Source: Proteromonas lacertae (taxonomy: Eukaryota; Sar; Bigyra; Opalinata; Proteromonadidae). From it: a stretch of 64,000 bases of DNA. The notes under the pieces are model-generated. The model was not told the origin of the DNA. It saw nothing but the letters and a program-made list of their open reading frames with translations, and ran no database searches. Position numbers and translations under genes: made by a program. The stretch's first letter is position 1; every line of letters starts with the position of its first letter. Of the stretch, positions 10,349-19,044 are shown piece by piece. Where the stretch lies: NCBI GenBank assembly GCA_002245135.1, contig NGBS01000034.1, positions 1-64,000 on the forward strand, in the 5' to 3' direction.

Positions 10349-10932
10349 ATGTAAAGTATATTCTTACTTGTCTTGATGAAAAAGTGTTACTTTTATACTT
10401 ACTTTGTTATATGACCTACCTCTACAGTATACATTTTTGTTAATATAAATAGTTTGAATATTTGTGAGTTTGTTTTCTAGAAATTTTTGAAGCAAACTAA
10501 ATGCATATTTAGCTAATATAGACTAAAATATATTAGCTGAAATGATTAGAATGTAATTATTATTAAATCTTTCTATATAAAAAAAGAAATGTAAAAAATA
10601 GGCTTGAGTGAGGGTTGATTCTATATTATCTTTTTTCATTTTAAATGTCTTATGATCAACATTAAGTTGTTCTAATCATTTCAGCTAATATATTTTAGTC
10701 TATATTAGCTAAATATGCATTTAGTTTGCTTCAAAAATTTCTAGAAAACAAATGGCGCAAATATTCAAACTATTTATATTAACAAAAAAGTATAGTGCAG
10801 AGGTAGGTCATATAACAAAGTAAGTAATAAAAGTAACAATTTTTCATCAAGACAAGTAAGAACATACATTTAGTTTGTTTTAAAAGTGTCTGGTAGACAA
10901 ATGGCCGACTATGACAAAAGGAGCAGCACAAT
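10349..10932. repeat. Fold-back repeat, full-length diverged copy
   Basis: This is a near-palindromic element of about 0.58 kb. Its left arm (TATATTCTTACTTGTCTTGA onwards) reappears as the reverse complement at the right end, with a second nested pair of arms around TTCTAGAAATTTTTGAAGC. A roughly 110 bp centre contains AGGCTTGAGTGAGGGTTG. Closely similar copies lie at 47991-48626 and 52250-52885, a short one at 15561-15860 and half of one at 34618-34752. This copy is the most diverged: its outer termini no longer read GTTGTGCGCC. No protein is encoded, so it looks like a non-autonomous fold-back/MITE-type transposon. Confidence 0.85.
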
Positions 10933-11449
10933 AAGTATTATTTATGTTTAATATGTCTTTCTTCCTAGAAATAATACACCATTTGTTATTTGAGGTAGTT
11001 TATATATAGATATCTACCTCTGGAAATTACCAAATTATCATGTAAGAATTTGAAAATCTCTGAGTATATATTACCACTCATGTGAATTAATCTTCTGAAA
11101 TTCTCTCCTTTTTTCTATAATAAATCATTAGACCACTTTTCCCTTATAATTGTATTAATAATTGGAAAGTATAAAAAAACTATAAAAACTCATAAACTGT
11201 TGGTTAAAAACACAAAATATATCAGCTAATAGTGGTTATTATCGAAGCTCATTTTAGATTTATACAACTCTGATAATTAGATAATTTCTGAATATTAATT
11301 ACTTTCCTTCATATACAACTTACATAAAATATATTATCATTCATTAAACAATAAAGATGAAAAGTTAAAAGATTTTGAGAAGATTCAAATGAATGATTTA
11401 AATATATTAAAATCCTATTATTTTTATTGTTTAAAGATAGGCTATACGC
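10933..11449. other. AT-rich stretch with no gene seen
   Basis: I found no protein-like frame longer than a few tens of codons here and no RNA gene. It separates the fold-back repeat from the GT2-like remnant. Confidence 0.4.
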
Positions 11450-12042
11450 AACTTATTATTCAATCAACTACTGGTTAAAAATGAAAAGAAGCTAGTTTTA
11501 GAAATTGTCATATTGGATCATTTTTCTTCCTTCATCCCTTTATTAAGGTATTATGAATTGTTAAGTAGTTTACATAACATCAAGATTCATTATCTAAAAG
11601 AGAAAAATTGGAAATTAGCAGTTGAGAAAGAAATTCCTAGTGTAATAAATATATTTTTGATTTTTATGCAACAATATTGGTAAATTGTGATGTAAATGTA
11701 ATTGGCCCATCATTAATGGTAAATGATATATCCACAAATTTTCCTGACTATAAGAAAGTATACAGATTTGAAACAAGATATATAAAATCAAATCATTATG
11801 ATATAGACACTATATTCGGTATGAGAAAAAGAAAAACAAGATTTGTAAGACATAGTAAAAAGGCTTTTAGATCTTTAGCTCCTTATATAGCTCATCATAT
11901 TGATTGGTATATTTCATATAATGATATACCCATTTCATTTTTATATTATGTAAATCATACTAATTCAATTAATCATTCAGGATCAGCTTTTAATTTTTCC
12001 AATTCATTAAAACAACCATATATATACAGTATTTTTCAATAA
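11450..12042 (+). pseudogene. GT2-like (GT-A) glycosyltransferase remnant
   Basis: The open part, 11677-12042, reads like the core of a GT-A family in which a short D-x-D site is followed by a long loop, D-T-I-F-G-M-R-K-R and a P-Y-x-A-x-H-x-x-W-Y motif. Here LAPYIAHHIDWYISYNDIP fills the last position. Upstream, about 11500-11660 in other frames, pieces such as L-L-R-Y-Y-E-L-L and N-I-K-I-H-Y-L-K-E-K-N-W-K fit the preceding part, where family members have D-N-x-S-x-x-x-P-L-L-x-x-Y. The gene is broken by at least two frame changes and lacks its N-terminus. The overall family call is moderate; the sugar is unknown. Confidence 0.45.
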
Positions 12043-12233
12043 CAATTAAATCCTTCTAACTCAACTTTGCTTTTTATAATATTTGTAATTGAAATAGGGT
12101 TTAGAATATGTTGAAATTTTTTTAGAAATGTGTGATAATGAAAAATTGTTTTGGGACTATAATATAATAATTAGTGTTATTTCCATAATATAAACGATGC
12201 AAAAATGATTATACCAATGAAAAATACAACATA

Positions 12234-12382
12234 ATGAATGATGCAAAATTTGTTACGATTGGATTAAAAGATTTTACAAAATCATTTATAGAAATAGCTA
12301 ATATAGATATAAGAGATAAAGTAAAATATGACTTAGCTTTTAAAAATAATGTTTTAATGTATTATAACAACTTTGAAATTTA
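12234..12382 (+). pseudogene. Short coding remnant, unknown
   Basis: A 48-codon frame from ATG 12234 reads MNDAKFVTIGLKDFTKSF and then IANIDIRDKVKYDLAF. Its regular mix of charged and aliphatic residues differs from the low-complexity frames around it, so it may be the last piece of another gene of the cluster. No family is recognised. Confidence 0.25.
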
Positions 12383-12957
12383 GGTAATTTGTATTTATTT
12401 ATTTATTTCATTACGATATATTAGTTTATCTCTGTTTGCTAATAACAAAACCATAATCAAATTACCTAAATATGTTAAGTATTGTCATAAGACAATATGC
12501 AACAGCTAAATATGTTAAGTAGATTCATTATATATTTTAACGAATTCATACAAATTTCAGAATATCCAATATCTTGTTCAATAATCCAAATGAATTTATA
12601 TTTACTTTTTATTATTGAATAGAATAATACTATAGATTCAGAATGTGATATCCATGAAAGCAGTTCAGAATGTGATATACATTTCCTATTAAGCGAGTAA
12701 TATTAGGAAATGTATATATAATTTCTTTGAAATATACAACTATATTAACAATTCCCGAATTATTCAGTAATGATGTATTTAATTTGTTCATGGATAAAAT
12801 ATAGAAATTATAATCGACGGGAAAATTGCTTTTCCATTTTAAATATCTTTTAATTTGGCTCGATGTTGCACACCGAGCCGTATGACTCTGGCTACAGGCA
12901 CACCGAACCAAACTTTTTAAAAATACGTGACCTATGTCATATTAGGTCATAATTTAT
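12383..12957. other. Gene-free stretch at the inner edge of the right repeat arm
   Basis: No credible gene is seen. Two short near-repeats of GAATGTGATAT lie at about 12640-12680, and a small hairpin (GGCTCG with CGAGCC) lies at about 12856-12878. The latter is notably GC-rich for the region. Confidence 0.4.
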
Positions 12958-14280
12958 TAATTACCTACTATCAAAATATTACATACTAAATTTAAAAATA
13001 AGTAGAAGATTAGAAGAAAATATTTATCTAAAAAATATCTCAGATATAAATGCTTGAGATTTTTATATATTTTTAAAAGTAATGATTTGTTTTTTTAAAC
13101 TAGTCAGTAAATCCACAAGTATTGTGAAAAATACTAATTTATTGAATTATCTCATAAGTAACAGGGTTGTATAAATAGGTAACCTATAGGTTATAGGTAA
13201 AACCTATAATCTAGCTTTGACAGACGGTCGGTCAAACCTCGAGCATTATTTTGTTAAAATCTATTTTAATTACATACTGAGTAACATTTGTTTAATACAA
13301 ACTATATAAAAGATTATTCTTGTTTCCTGTTTTACTTTAGTTTCCATAGTTAGAATAAGATTAGTTGAAATTGTATAAATATCTATTCTAATATATTAAA
13401 ATTCATCTACAAACTACTCAATAGTGATATTTAACATATTTATAAACAACTTGTTATTTTGATGATTAATTTATATTGATTACTATCTCTAAAAAACAAA
13501 TATTAATGTAATTATAATAATAAATCTCTATTTCTGGATATTAATGATTTGTCTTCAATAAATCTCTTACTTTCTCAGTTTCTGACAATAAATAATCATT
13601 ATAAAACTCTCTTAGAGGTATAATATATCCTAATTTTAAGAAAAACCTTCTAAATTCTGGTGAGTCTAATATTGTGGTACTGACTGCATTGAAGGTTATG
13701 AATTTAAACAGATCTTGGTTGAGAGAATCTGAATTGACTTTGGCTTTTACCATATGTAATAATCTGAATATTTTATTTTAATCACGTATTCCAAAACATT
13801 TTGAAGTAGTTAAAATGCTACTTCTCTAACATACAGCAATTGAATAAATGCACAACTCTTTTGATGCGATAGGGGGTAATGTGATATCCCTATAGTTTCA
13901 TATATTATAAAGTCTTATAAATATTGAGTAATTATACATTTAAATGATCTAAATCTTAAAAAATAAAGATTTATTAAGTCAAACCATCAAGCTTGATGTT
14001 TTTTTTCTTTTATTTTTTTTATTCTAAAATATATTTAATATTATGTTAATTATATGTAATTGTGAGTCATCATTGAGAAATAGATCAAAATAATAGTAAT
14101 ATAAAAAGAGCATCGACCGACAGTCAAATATGATATTTGAAAGATGATGTATAAAACATTAATTTTGTATATATGGTTAGATTATATGCTTCTTAACTCA
14201 TGTTCAATAGGAGGTCAACTAATAGTTAGTATAAGGAAGGTAAAGGTCAAGCTAAAGATATAGGTTTTGACCTATAGGTA
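12958..14280. repeat. Right arm of 1.3 kb inverted repeat
   Basis: This is the reverse complement of 1-1316 with a small number of indels and substitutions. The inner edge is at TAATTACCTACTATC (12958) and the outer edge at about 14280, where the match to base 1 of the window is still running. It carries the open copy of the hAT-like frame (13541-13753) on the minus strand. The high similarity of the arms points to recent duplication or to continuing exchange between them. No other gene is seen in the arm. Confidence 0.93.
13541..13753 (-). CDS. hAT-transposase-like 70-residue fragment
   Basis: This is a 70-codon frame starting with ATG. It has a D-L-F-K-F-I-T-F-N-A stretch, then a P-E-F-R-R-F-F-L-K-L-G-Y-I-I-P-L-R-E-F segment. 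Family hAT transposases have W-x-x-x-x-x-x-P-F followed by F-x-x-x-L-x-P-x-Y-x-x-P-S-R at the start of their RNase H-like domain, and this looks like a shortened relative. The rest of the transposase (catalytic core and C-terminal dimerisation domain) is not present nearby, so it cannot act alone. The matching copy in the other arm is broken. Whether it is translated is unknown. Confidence 0.45.
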   Translation of the reverse strand: MVKAKVNSDSLNQDLFKFITFNAVSTTILDSPEFRRFFLKLGYIIPLREFYNDYLLSETEKVRDLLKTNH

Positions 14281-14420
14281 AACCTATACATAAATGAGTA
14301 TTTATGAAAGATGATGTATAAAGCTTTAGTTTAAATAATATTAAATAACTAGTAATAACAATGTCTATTACATTTAAATAACTCATAAAATGAATAATTA
14401 TAATTTTACTGTTACATACA
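14281..14420. other. Spacer outside the inverted-repeat block
   Basis: This is AT-rich DNA between the right repeat arm and the end of the GT31 gene. No feature is seen. Confidence 0.3.
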
Positions 14421-15329
14421 CTACATTTGTTTCATAGGTTTAATGAACAAACTTTTTTCACATATCATATATATGTATTTCATATTAATTTTATTAACAC
14501 CATGAACGGCAAGATATATCGAGTAATCCTTACATTCCATAAATAATTTTCTTCTTTTATAATATTTATTTATTTTTATAATTGTAATATTATAATTGTG
14601 TATATACAGTCCCATTTGAATATCTTCTCTATAAATTAAATTATTGCTTGATTTATTAAATGTCTTAATAAATGATTTCCATTCATTAAAGTTTGGGAAA
14701 ATGTAAAAATTTCCTGCAACAAATTCAGGTAATGATTTGTATGGGTATATATTGTTAGGAATATAATTTGAATTACTATTATTTCTATTTGTTGGCATTG
14801 CTGGATAATAATAGCCAAATATCACTCTATCATTTATTTGATGTAAGATTATATATAGTGTAATTAATTGTATATTAGGATATACATCAGAATCAACCCT
14901 AATTATATAATCAAAACTATTAGATATATTCTTTGTCCAATAATATATCAATAATGTAGATATTGTTAAATTAAAGTAGCTGTCCATAAAGGAAAATTTA
15001 ATATAATCTTTATTTTCATTGATACTATTAGTATTTCTATATCCTGAATAGAATACTACTTTGTATAATAATTTATTGGCAATTTTACCCCATGTATGCC
15101 TTATCATTTCTCTTCTCTGAAAATTATAAGCACATATAGGGATTATTATTATTATTTTTGTAAATTCGCCTATAATTACATTTTCAATAATTTTGAATTT
15201 TGAAGGCTGATATACTTGAAGGCTATAGGAATGATTATTTGAATATGTTTCACAGTTATTATTAACATCTGCTATGTAATATGTGCTTATAATATATGTA
15301 AGAATAATTATAGCTGCAATGAAAAACAA
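14421..15329 (-). CDS. GT31 beta-1,3-galactosyltransferase-like enzyme, ATG missing
   Basis: This 302-residue frame encodes a type II Golgi-style enzyme of family GT31, which transfers galactose or GlcNAc from UDP-sugars in beta-1,3 linkage. An N-terminal anchor (residues 2-19) leads to the family signatures: RREMIRHTWGK (72-82), F-S-F-M-D-S-Y-F-N-L-T (112-122), the metal-binding RVDSDVYPN (144-152), E-F-V-A-G-N-F-Y-I (202-210) and the R-E-D-I-Q-M-G motif (234-240). The domain is complete. The frame's first codon is TTG, with a stop five codons upstream, and the next ATG lies inside the conserved R-H-T-W-G motif. The start has therefore been lost or is non-canonical. The gene sits just outside the inverted-repeat block, opposite in orientation to the genes inside it. 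Confidence 0.82.
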   Translation of the reverse strand: MFFIAAIIILTYIISTYYIADVNNNCETYSNNHSYSLQVYQPSKFKIIENVIIGEFTKIIIIIPICAYNFQRREMIRHTWGKIANKLLYKVVFYSGYRNTNSINENKDYIKFSFMDSYFNLTISTLLIYYWTKNISNSFDYIIRVDSDVYPNIQLITLYIILHQINDRVIFGYYYPAMPTNRNNSNSNYIPNNIYPYKSLPEFVAGNFYIFPNFNEWKSFIKTFNKSSNNLIYREDIQMGLYIHNYNITIIKINKYYKRRKLFMECKDYSIYLAVHGVNKINMKYIYMICEKSLFIKPMKQM

Positions 15330-15339
15330 TTTAATTATG

Positions 15340-16190
15340 ATTTATACAGAGTTTCGCAACTTACTTATACAATATTTCAATAAAAATATCAAGCACAATT
15401 TGTACAAAACTAAACAGTGCAATGATACTCGATTTAGGATCAATTTTCAATAGAGAAATGATGCGCATGAAAAGTTAAATGTTCTACAGAAGATGGCAAT
15501 ATAAAGTTACCAGCAAGCCTCAATAATAAGAAATACACCCAAGAGCCTTGTAATTCCATTTGTTGTGCGCCGTTTGTCATAGTTGGCCATTTATCTAACA
15601 GACACTTTAAAAATAAACTAAATGTATATTCTTACTTGTCTTGACGGAAAATTGTTACTTTTACACTTACTTTGTTATATGACCTACCTAAATATTCAAA
15701 CTGTTTATATTAACAAAAAAGTATACTGTAGAGGTAGGTCATATAACAAAGTAAGTATAAAAGTAACACTTTTTCATCAAGACAAGTAAGAATATACATT
15801 TAGTTTGTTTTTAAAGTGTCTGTTAGATAAATGGCCAACTATGACAAACGGCGCACAACATAGTATTATAGGAGCAATAATCTTTTCAAAAGGACGAGCT
15901 ACATCATTTGTTTCAATTCCAAAATCTGTATATTTAATTTCTCTTGTTTTATCATTGATTGCTTTAAAATTTGATTCTCATCATAAAAACCTTCTGGAAT
16001 GGTAACTATAATACTTATTGTAAGAGAAGTTGGTAATGGCCAAAGTTTATCATAGTCACCTATAATCTTGATCAAATGAAGGTAAGGCTAAGGACTTATT
16101 GTATCTATTCCCTACTCCGAATGTCCCTGTAGTCATTACCATATCAGAATTTAAATAATATAAATGGTGATTAGAAAGAATACATAATTG
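15340..16190 (-). mobile_element. Polinton fragment: minor capsid (penton-like) gene remnant
   Basis: On the minus strand from about 16180 the sequence encodes H-H-L-Y-Y-L-N-S-D-M and later I-P-E-G-F-Y-D-E-N-Q-I-L. These match the start and middle of the penton-like minor capsid protein of Polinton A (31397-32356). A fold-back repeat (15561-15860) is inserted inside it, and capsid-like sequence may continue on its far side to about 15340. The fragment is heavily broken and isolated, hence an old fossil. No other Polinton gene adjoins it. Confidence 0.65.
15561..15860. repeat. Fold-back repeat, short form
   Basis: This 300 bp palindrome begins TGTTGTGCGCCGTTTGTC and ends with the reverse complement. 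It is the outer part of the 636 bp form at 47991-48626, joined directly without the inner arms and centre. It is inserted in a Polinton minor capsid fragment. Arms are about 140 bp and differ at several positions. Confidence 0.88.
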
Positions 16191-17305
16191 GTAAACACAA
16201 AGAATACAGAATTGTAGGCGAAAAGAAAATACATTATTTGATATGAATAGAATTCACTATTTGTAATGTTAAGGCAGAGAAAAAAGAAAAAAGAAAAAAT
16301 AATTTCAAGCCTCACTCAAGTCTGCTTATTAATTTCTTTTTTAAATAAGTTGTTATTAAAATTATTGTAATTTATTCATATCAAATAATGTATTTTAGTC
16401 TATAGTAGTCACTGATACATTAAAAAATATATCACAGATGTAGGTCATATGACAAACTAACTATATATTTGTTAATAACTCAACGGCGCAACCGGCTCAA
16501 CGGCGCAATTCAAGCTACAGAATCGAGCCTATCGAGATCCTTGTATAGTTAAAAATCTACAAATAAATGATAAAAATAGTTCGATGTGCAATTTGTGAAT
16601 GCATTTTTAGTTGGAAGAAAACTAGCAATAGTAAAATCAACAAGGATTTACACAATGAAATGATTATGAAGGATTTAAATAATACCATAATTTTAATTTT
16701 AGGCAATGATGATTTAGTTAAGTTTAGAACAGTTGAAGAATTTGGTGAGCAAGAGTTAGGAAACACTATTGTCATTCGTGTCAATGACAAAGATCAACCA
16801 GAAGATGATGATTTACAATCTGATGATGAGATGGTTAGGAGGTTGTGTTTAATACTTGTGAAGTTAATACCAACATTATTACTTTAAAAACAATTGATTT
16901 TAAAGGTTCCAAATTTGTAATAACAAATGGAGTACTCCTATAAAAGTTGAGCAAAGAAATAATCAAATTGAAGAAAAAGGAGAATTGAGCTAAATTCGCC
17001 GTTGAGCGTTAAGAAGACTTTTTTCAATTCTAATATTATAAACGTAACCTCTGGCCCTTCAATATTACTAATCAACACTTTGTTTTCCAAAACACTTTTA
17101 TTTTTATATTATTTTAAAAGCTTATAACAATAGTAGACATCGGGATAAGGGTACTAAATAGAAAAATAATACATTATTATTGCATTTACCTGCTTAATAT
17201 TTATTTTGAAAAAACCTGCTTGAATGAGGCTTGAATAGATTTTTTATTTTTTCGTTTTTAAGTGTCTTAACATCTAAATATGTGTGATTTAATTGTTATT
17301 CAGAG
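16191..17305. other. Decayed repeat region with inverted segments
   Basis: A stretch at about 16290-16335 (CAAGCCTCACTCAAG) is the reverse complement of about 17213-17255 (CTTGAATGAGGCTTG). Both resemble the centre of the fold-back repeats. The block between them may be a decayed larger relative. Short GC-rich motifs (CAACGGCGCAA, twice) occur at about 16480-16510 and the same word family recurs near 16995. One reading frame, 16567-16887, is listed separately. Confidence 0.4.
16567..16887 (+). CDS. Possible BED-finger fragment
   Basis: This 106-codon frame from ATG starts with R-C-A-I-C-E-C-I-F-S-W-K-K-T-S-N-S-K-I and then D-L-H-N. Two cysteines, an aromatic, a T-S-x-L/I stretch and a histidine in this order are what a BED zinc finger of a hAT transposase looks like. 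The second histidine is not clear. The remainder is acidic (PEDDDLQSDDE) and not recognised. It could be the N-terminus of a dead transposase related to the decayed repeats around it, or a chance frame. Confidence 0.3.
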   Translation: MIKIVRCAICECIFSWKKTSNSKINKDLHNEMIMKDLNNTIILILGNDDLVKFRTVEEFGEQELGNTIVIRVNDKDQPEDDDLQSDDEMVRRLCLILVKLIPTLLL

Positions 17306-17450
17306 TTTACCTCGAGGTGATGATTCTAATTACGCTCTTGACTATCCTTGCTACGCTGGTGACCTTGTAAGGGCTTTTAATTGAATCGTGGAAACCAACT
17401 GGGGAACCGGGAGTTTACAATTGTTAACAAGTTACCAATTGGTAAATCCA
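17306..17450. repeat. Left terminal inverted repeat of the 5 kb unit
   Basis: It matches the reverse complement of 22150-22298 with about one difference every 10-15 bases. The last 40 bases contain overlapping palindromic words (ACAATTGTTAAC, TTACCAATTGGTAA), which could be protein-binding sites at the element end. Confidence 0.8.
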
Positions 17451-17495
17451 GGAGGCTTTGACTAATTCCGAATTTCCTCGCAATCTAAAGACCTC

Positions 17496-17600
17496 ATGTT
17501 TATTTGTTGCTATTGTCGTAGAAGACGCCCGAGAGAAATTAAACGAGACTGCAAGCACTTCTATAAGATCTGTAGTCAATGCCGTGAAGAACGCAATTAG
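17496..17600 (+). CDS. Zinc-ribbon mini-protein 1
   Basis: This 34-residue frame from ATG reads MFICCYCRRRRPREI with a later FYKICSQCREERN. The C-x-x-C ... F-Y-K-x-C-x-x-C-R pattern is a small zinc ribbon. The next frame (17619-17792) repeats the same pattern, so the two are probably a tandem pair or two parts of one gene. The length is far below normal gene size, and the call rests on the paired pattern. Confidence 0.4.
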   Translation: MFICCYCRRRRPREIKRDCKHFYKICSQCREERN

Positions 17601-17618
17601 TATCAACAACTATACAGG

Positions 17619-17792
17619 ATGAGACGTGTGAATCTATATAAGAATAAGTTACCTTTGAATGGAGTCTTATGCTATAGGTGCTTCAAGATCCACCCAAGGA
17701 AGGAGTTTCTGAAACGGGATGGAGGATATTACAAGAGCTGTGAAGAGTGCCGTAGGTATCGTCAAAGGAAGAATCATCAACACCATAAGTAA
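17619..17792 (+). CDS. Zinc-ribbon mini-protein 2
   Basis: This 57-residue frame from ATG contains GVLCYRCFKIHPRKEFL followed by YYKSCEECRRYRQRK. The C-Y-x-C, F and Y-Y-K-S-C-x-x-C-R spacing equals that of the frame just upstream. Similar C-x-x-C/K-x-C-x-x-C-R domains occur in many repeat-encoded eukaryotic proteins. The basic tail suggests nucleic acid binding. Function is unknown. Confidence 0.45.
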   Translation: MRRVNLYKNKLPLNGVLCYRCFKIHPRKEFLKRDGGYYKSCEECRRYRQRKNHQHHK

Positions 17793-18225
17793 CTTACCTT
17801 CTCTGAGTGTGCATCTGAACTACCTTTGAAGTCAATGAAGGTAAAGGAGGAGATAATAACTACCCTTAGATGTCGTAAGGTATCTGAAACAGATCATATC
17901 GTGGGTGTATCAAGGCCAATTGTAGTATTAAAGGACCGTGGAGTTCAATGTTACTTGCTTAACGATCTTCCCTTCTAATTAATTGACTTTGTTGGGGTGT
18001 TCTATAAGCACTAACATCAACACTACGAATATGCTCTAGAATGAACTTCAAAGGAACTTATAACCAAAGTGATTTGAAGCTGATGTCTAGAAGAAGAAGA
18101 GCTTTGCCTGGAAGGATAAACACGAGTGCTATTCCATGTCAGTGAAGTCGTAAGCTGGAGCAGTCAAGAGAAAGCACCTCACAGTTGTGTAAGTATCATT
18201 CTTACCTTCAATTGCCACTGACTAG
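17793..18225. other. Stretch without a convincing gene inside the 5 kb unit
   Basis: No frame stands out. GTAAGTATCATTCTTACC followed by CTGACTAG directly before the ATG at 18226 resembles a very short intron (5' GTAAGT, a CTGAC branch-like word, 3' TAG), but nothing upstream proves an exon. Confidence 0.3.
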
Positions 18226-18447
18226 ATGAAAACAACCTACTCGCAGATGCCTTATGAAGAGATCTCCAAGGAGGAGTATTACCGACTCCTACAACAAGTA
18301 TCAGAACCTGACTTTATCAGAAGCTCCTCAAGGGATTACAAGATCGATCTAAGTCCCGAGGAAGTTCAAGGAAATGAACTAGATGGAGACTACAATCAAC
18401 CATTCCTGATTGAAGTAAGCTATTGCGATGGTGATCATTGCCTTTAA
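18226..18447 (+). CDS. Hypothetical 73-residue acidic protein
   Basis: ATG 18226 opens a compact acidic frame (Y-E-E-I-S-K-E-E-Y-Y near the start, V-S-Y-C-D-G-D-H-C-L at the end). It ends with a CDGDHC motif that could bind metal. Codon choice is balanced, as elsewhere in the 5 kb unit, which supports coding. No family is recognised. Confidence 0.45.
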   Translation: MKTTYSQMPYEEISKEEYYRLLQQVSEPDFIRSSSRDYKIDLSPEEVQGNELDGDYNQPFLIEVSYCDGDHCL

Positions 18448-18624
18448 GTAAATTACCTAAGCGATCTTAAAGGTTTTATGTAGGGATGGACAATAATCAA
18501 AGTAGATATCATCGGATAGGAGATGATAAGGGACATGATAATAAGCATCTCCGATAGATCCTAGACGATGATTGCAGTAGCCCGTAAACAACTCAAGGTT
18601 ATCAACGATAAGTGATTAAGGAAC
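18448..18624. other. Spacer in the 5 kb unit
   Basis: This is a short region between the plus-strand acidic gene and the converging minus-strand Ser/Thr/Pro-rich frame. No feature is seen. Confidence 0.3.
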
Positions 18625-19044
18625 TTAGAAGTATCTGGATAAGGTCGGTATTTGTTGGGCCTGTTGCTGATAGACTGCTCCGAATGATGGAACGTAAGCA
18701 GCATAAGGATTGTTCATTGATGCTGGAGGAGTAGGAAATGATGATTTTGTAGATCTCTTACCTTTACCAGTCTTATTAGTTTTCAAAGCAGCCTGCATGG
18801 GAACTTGTAAGGGAACTTGTAAAGGAATTGATGAGGAAGTACTTGCTGGTGTTGCTAGTCCAGAGGTTGTTGGATTGCCAGACAAGGAACTTACTATCGG
18901 TGAATTGAAGTAAGTGTATGAGGGTGTAGAACTGGATGATTGATTCTCTTGCTTTACCTTAAAGCTATCGGTGGTTACTTGAATATCATCTTTGGGAATA
19001 GATGTTGGGGTTGGTAATGAAGCAGGAACTGATGTAGCTGTCAC
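18625..19044 (-). CDS. Ser/Thr/Pro-rich hypothetical protein
   Basis: This 139-codon frame is rich in serine, threonine and proline, with a repeated P-L-Q-V-P-L-Q-V-P segment and a K-T-N-K-T-G-K-G-K-R-S-T-K basic patch. It overlaps the end of the next upstream frame (19041-19652) by four bases on the same strand. It may be a separate gene read by re-initiation, or the displaced tail of that gene. Low complexity points to a disordered protein. Confidence 0.45.
   Translation of the reverse strand: MTATSVPASLPTPTSIPKDDIQVTTDSFKVKQENQSSSSTPSYTYFNSPIVSSLSGNPTTSGLATPASTSSSIPLQVPLQVPMQAALKTNKTGKGKRSTKSSFPTPPASMNNPYAAYVPSFGAVYQQQAQQIPTLSRYF

Noticed and set aside
12630-12911. 93-codon minus-strand frame at the inner edge of the right arm
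   Set aside because: Low similarity to anything, repetitive wording and no clear start context; more likely chance.
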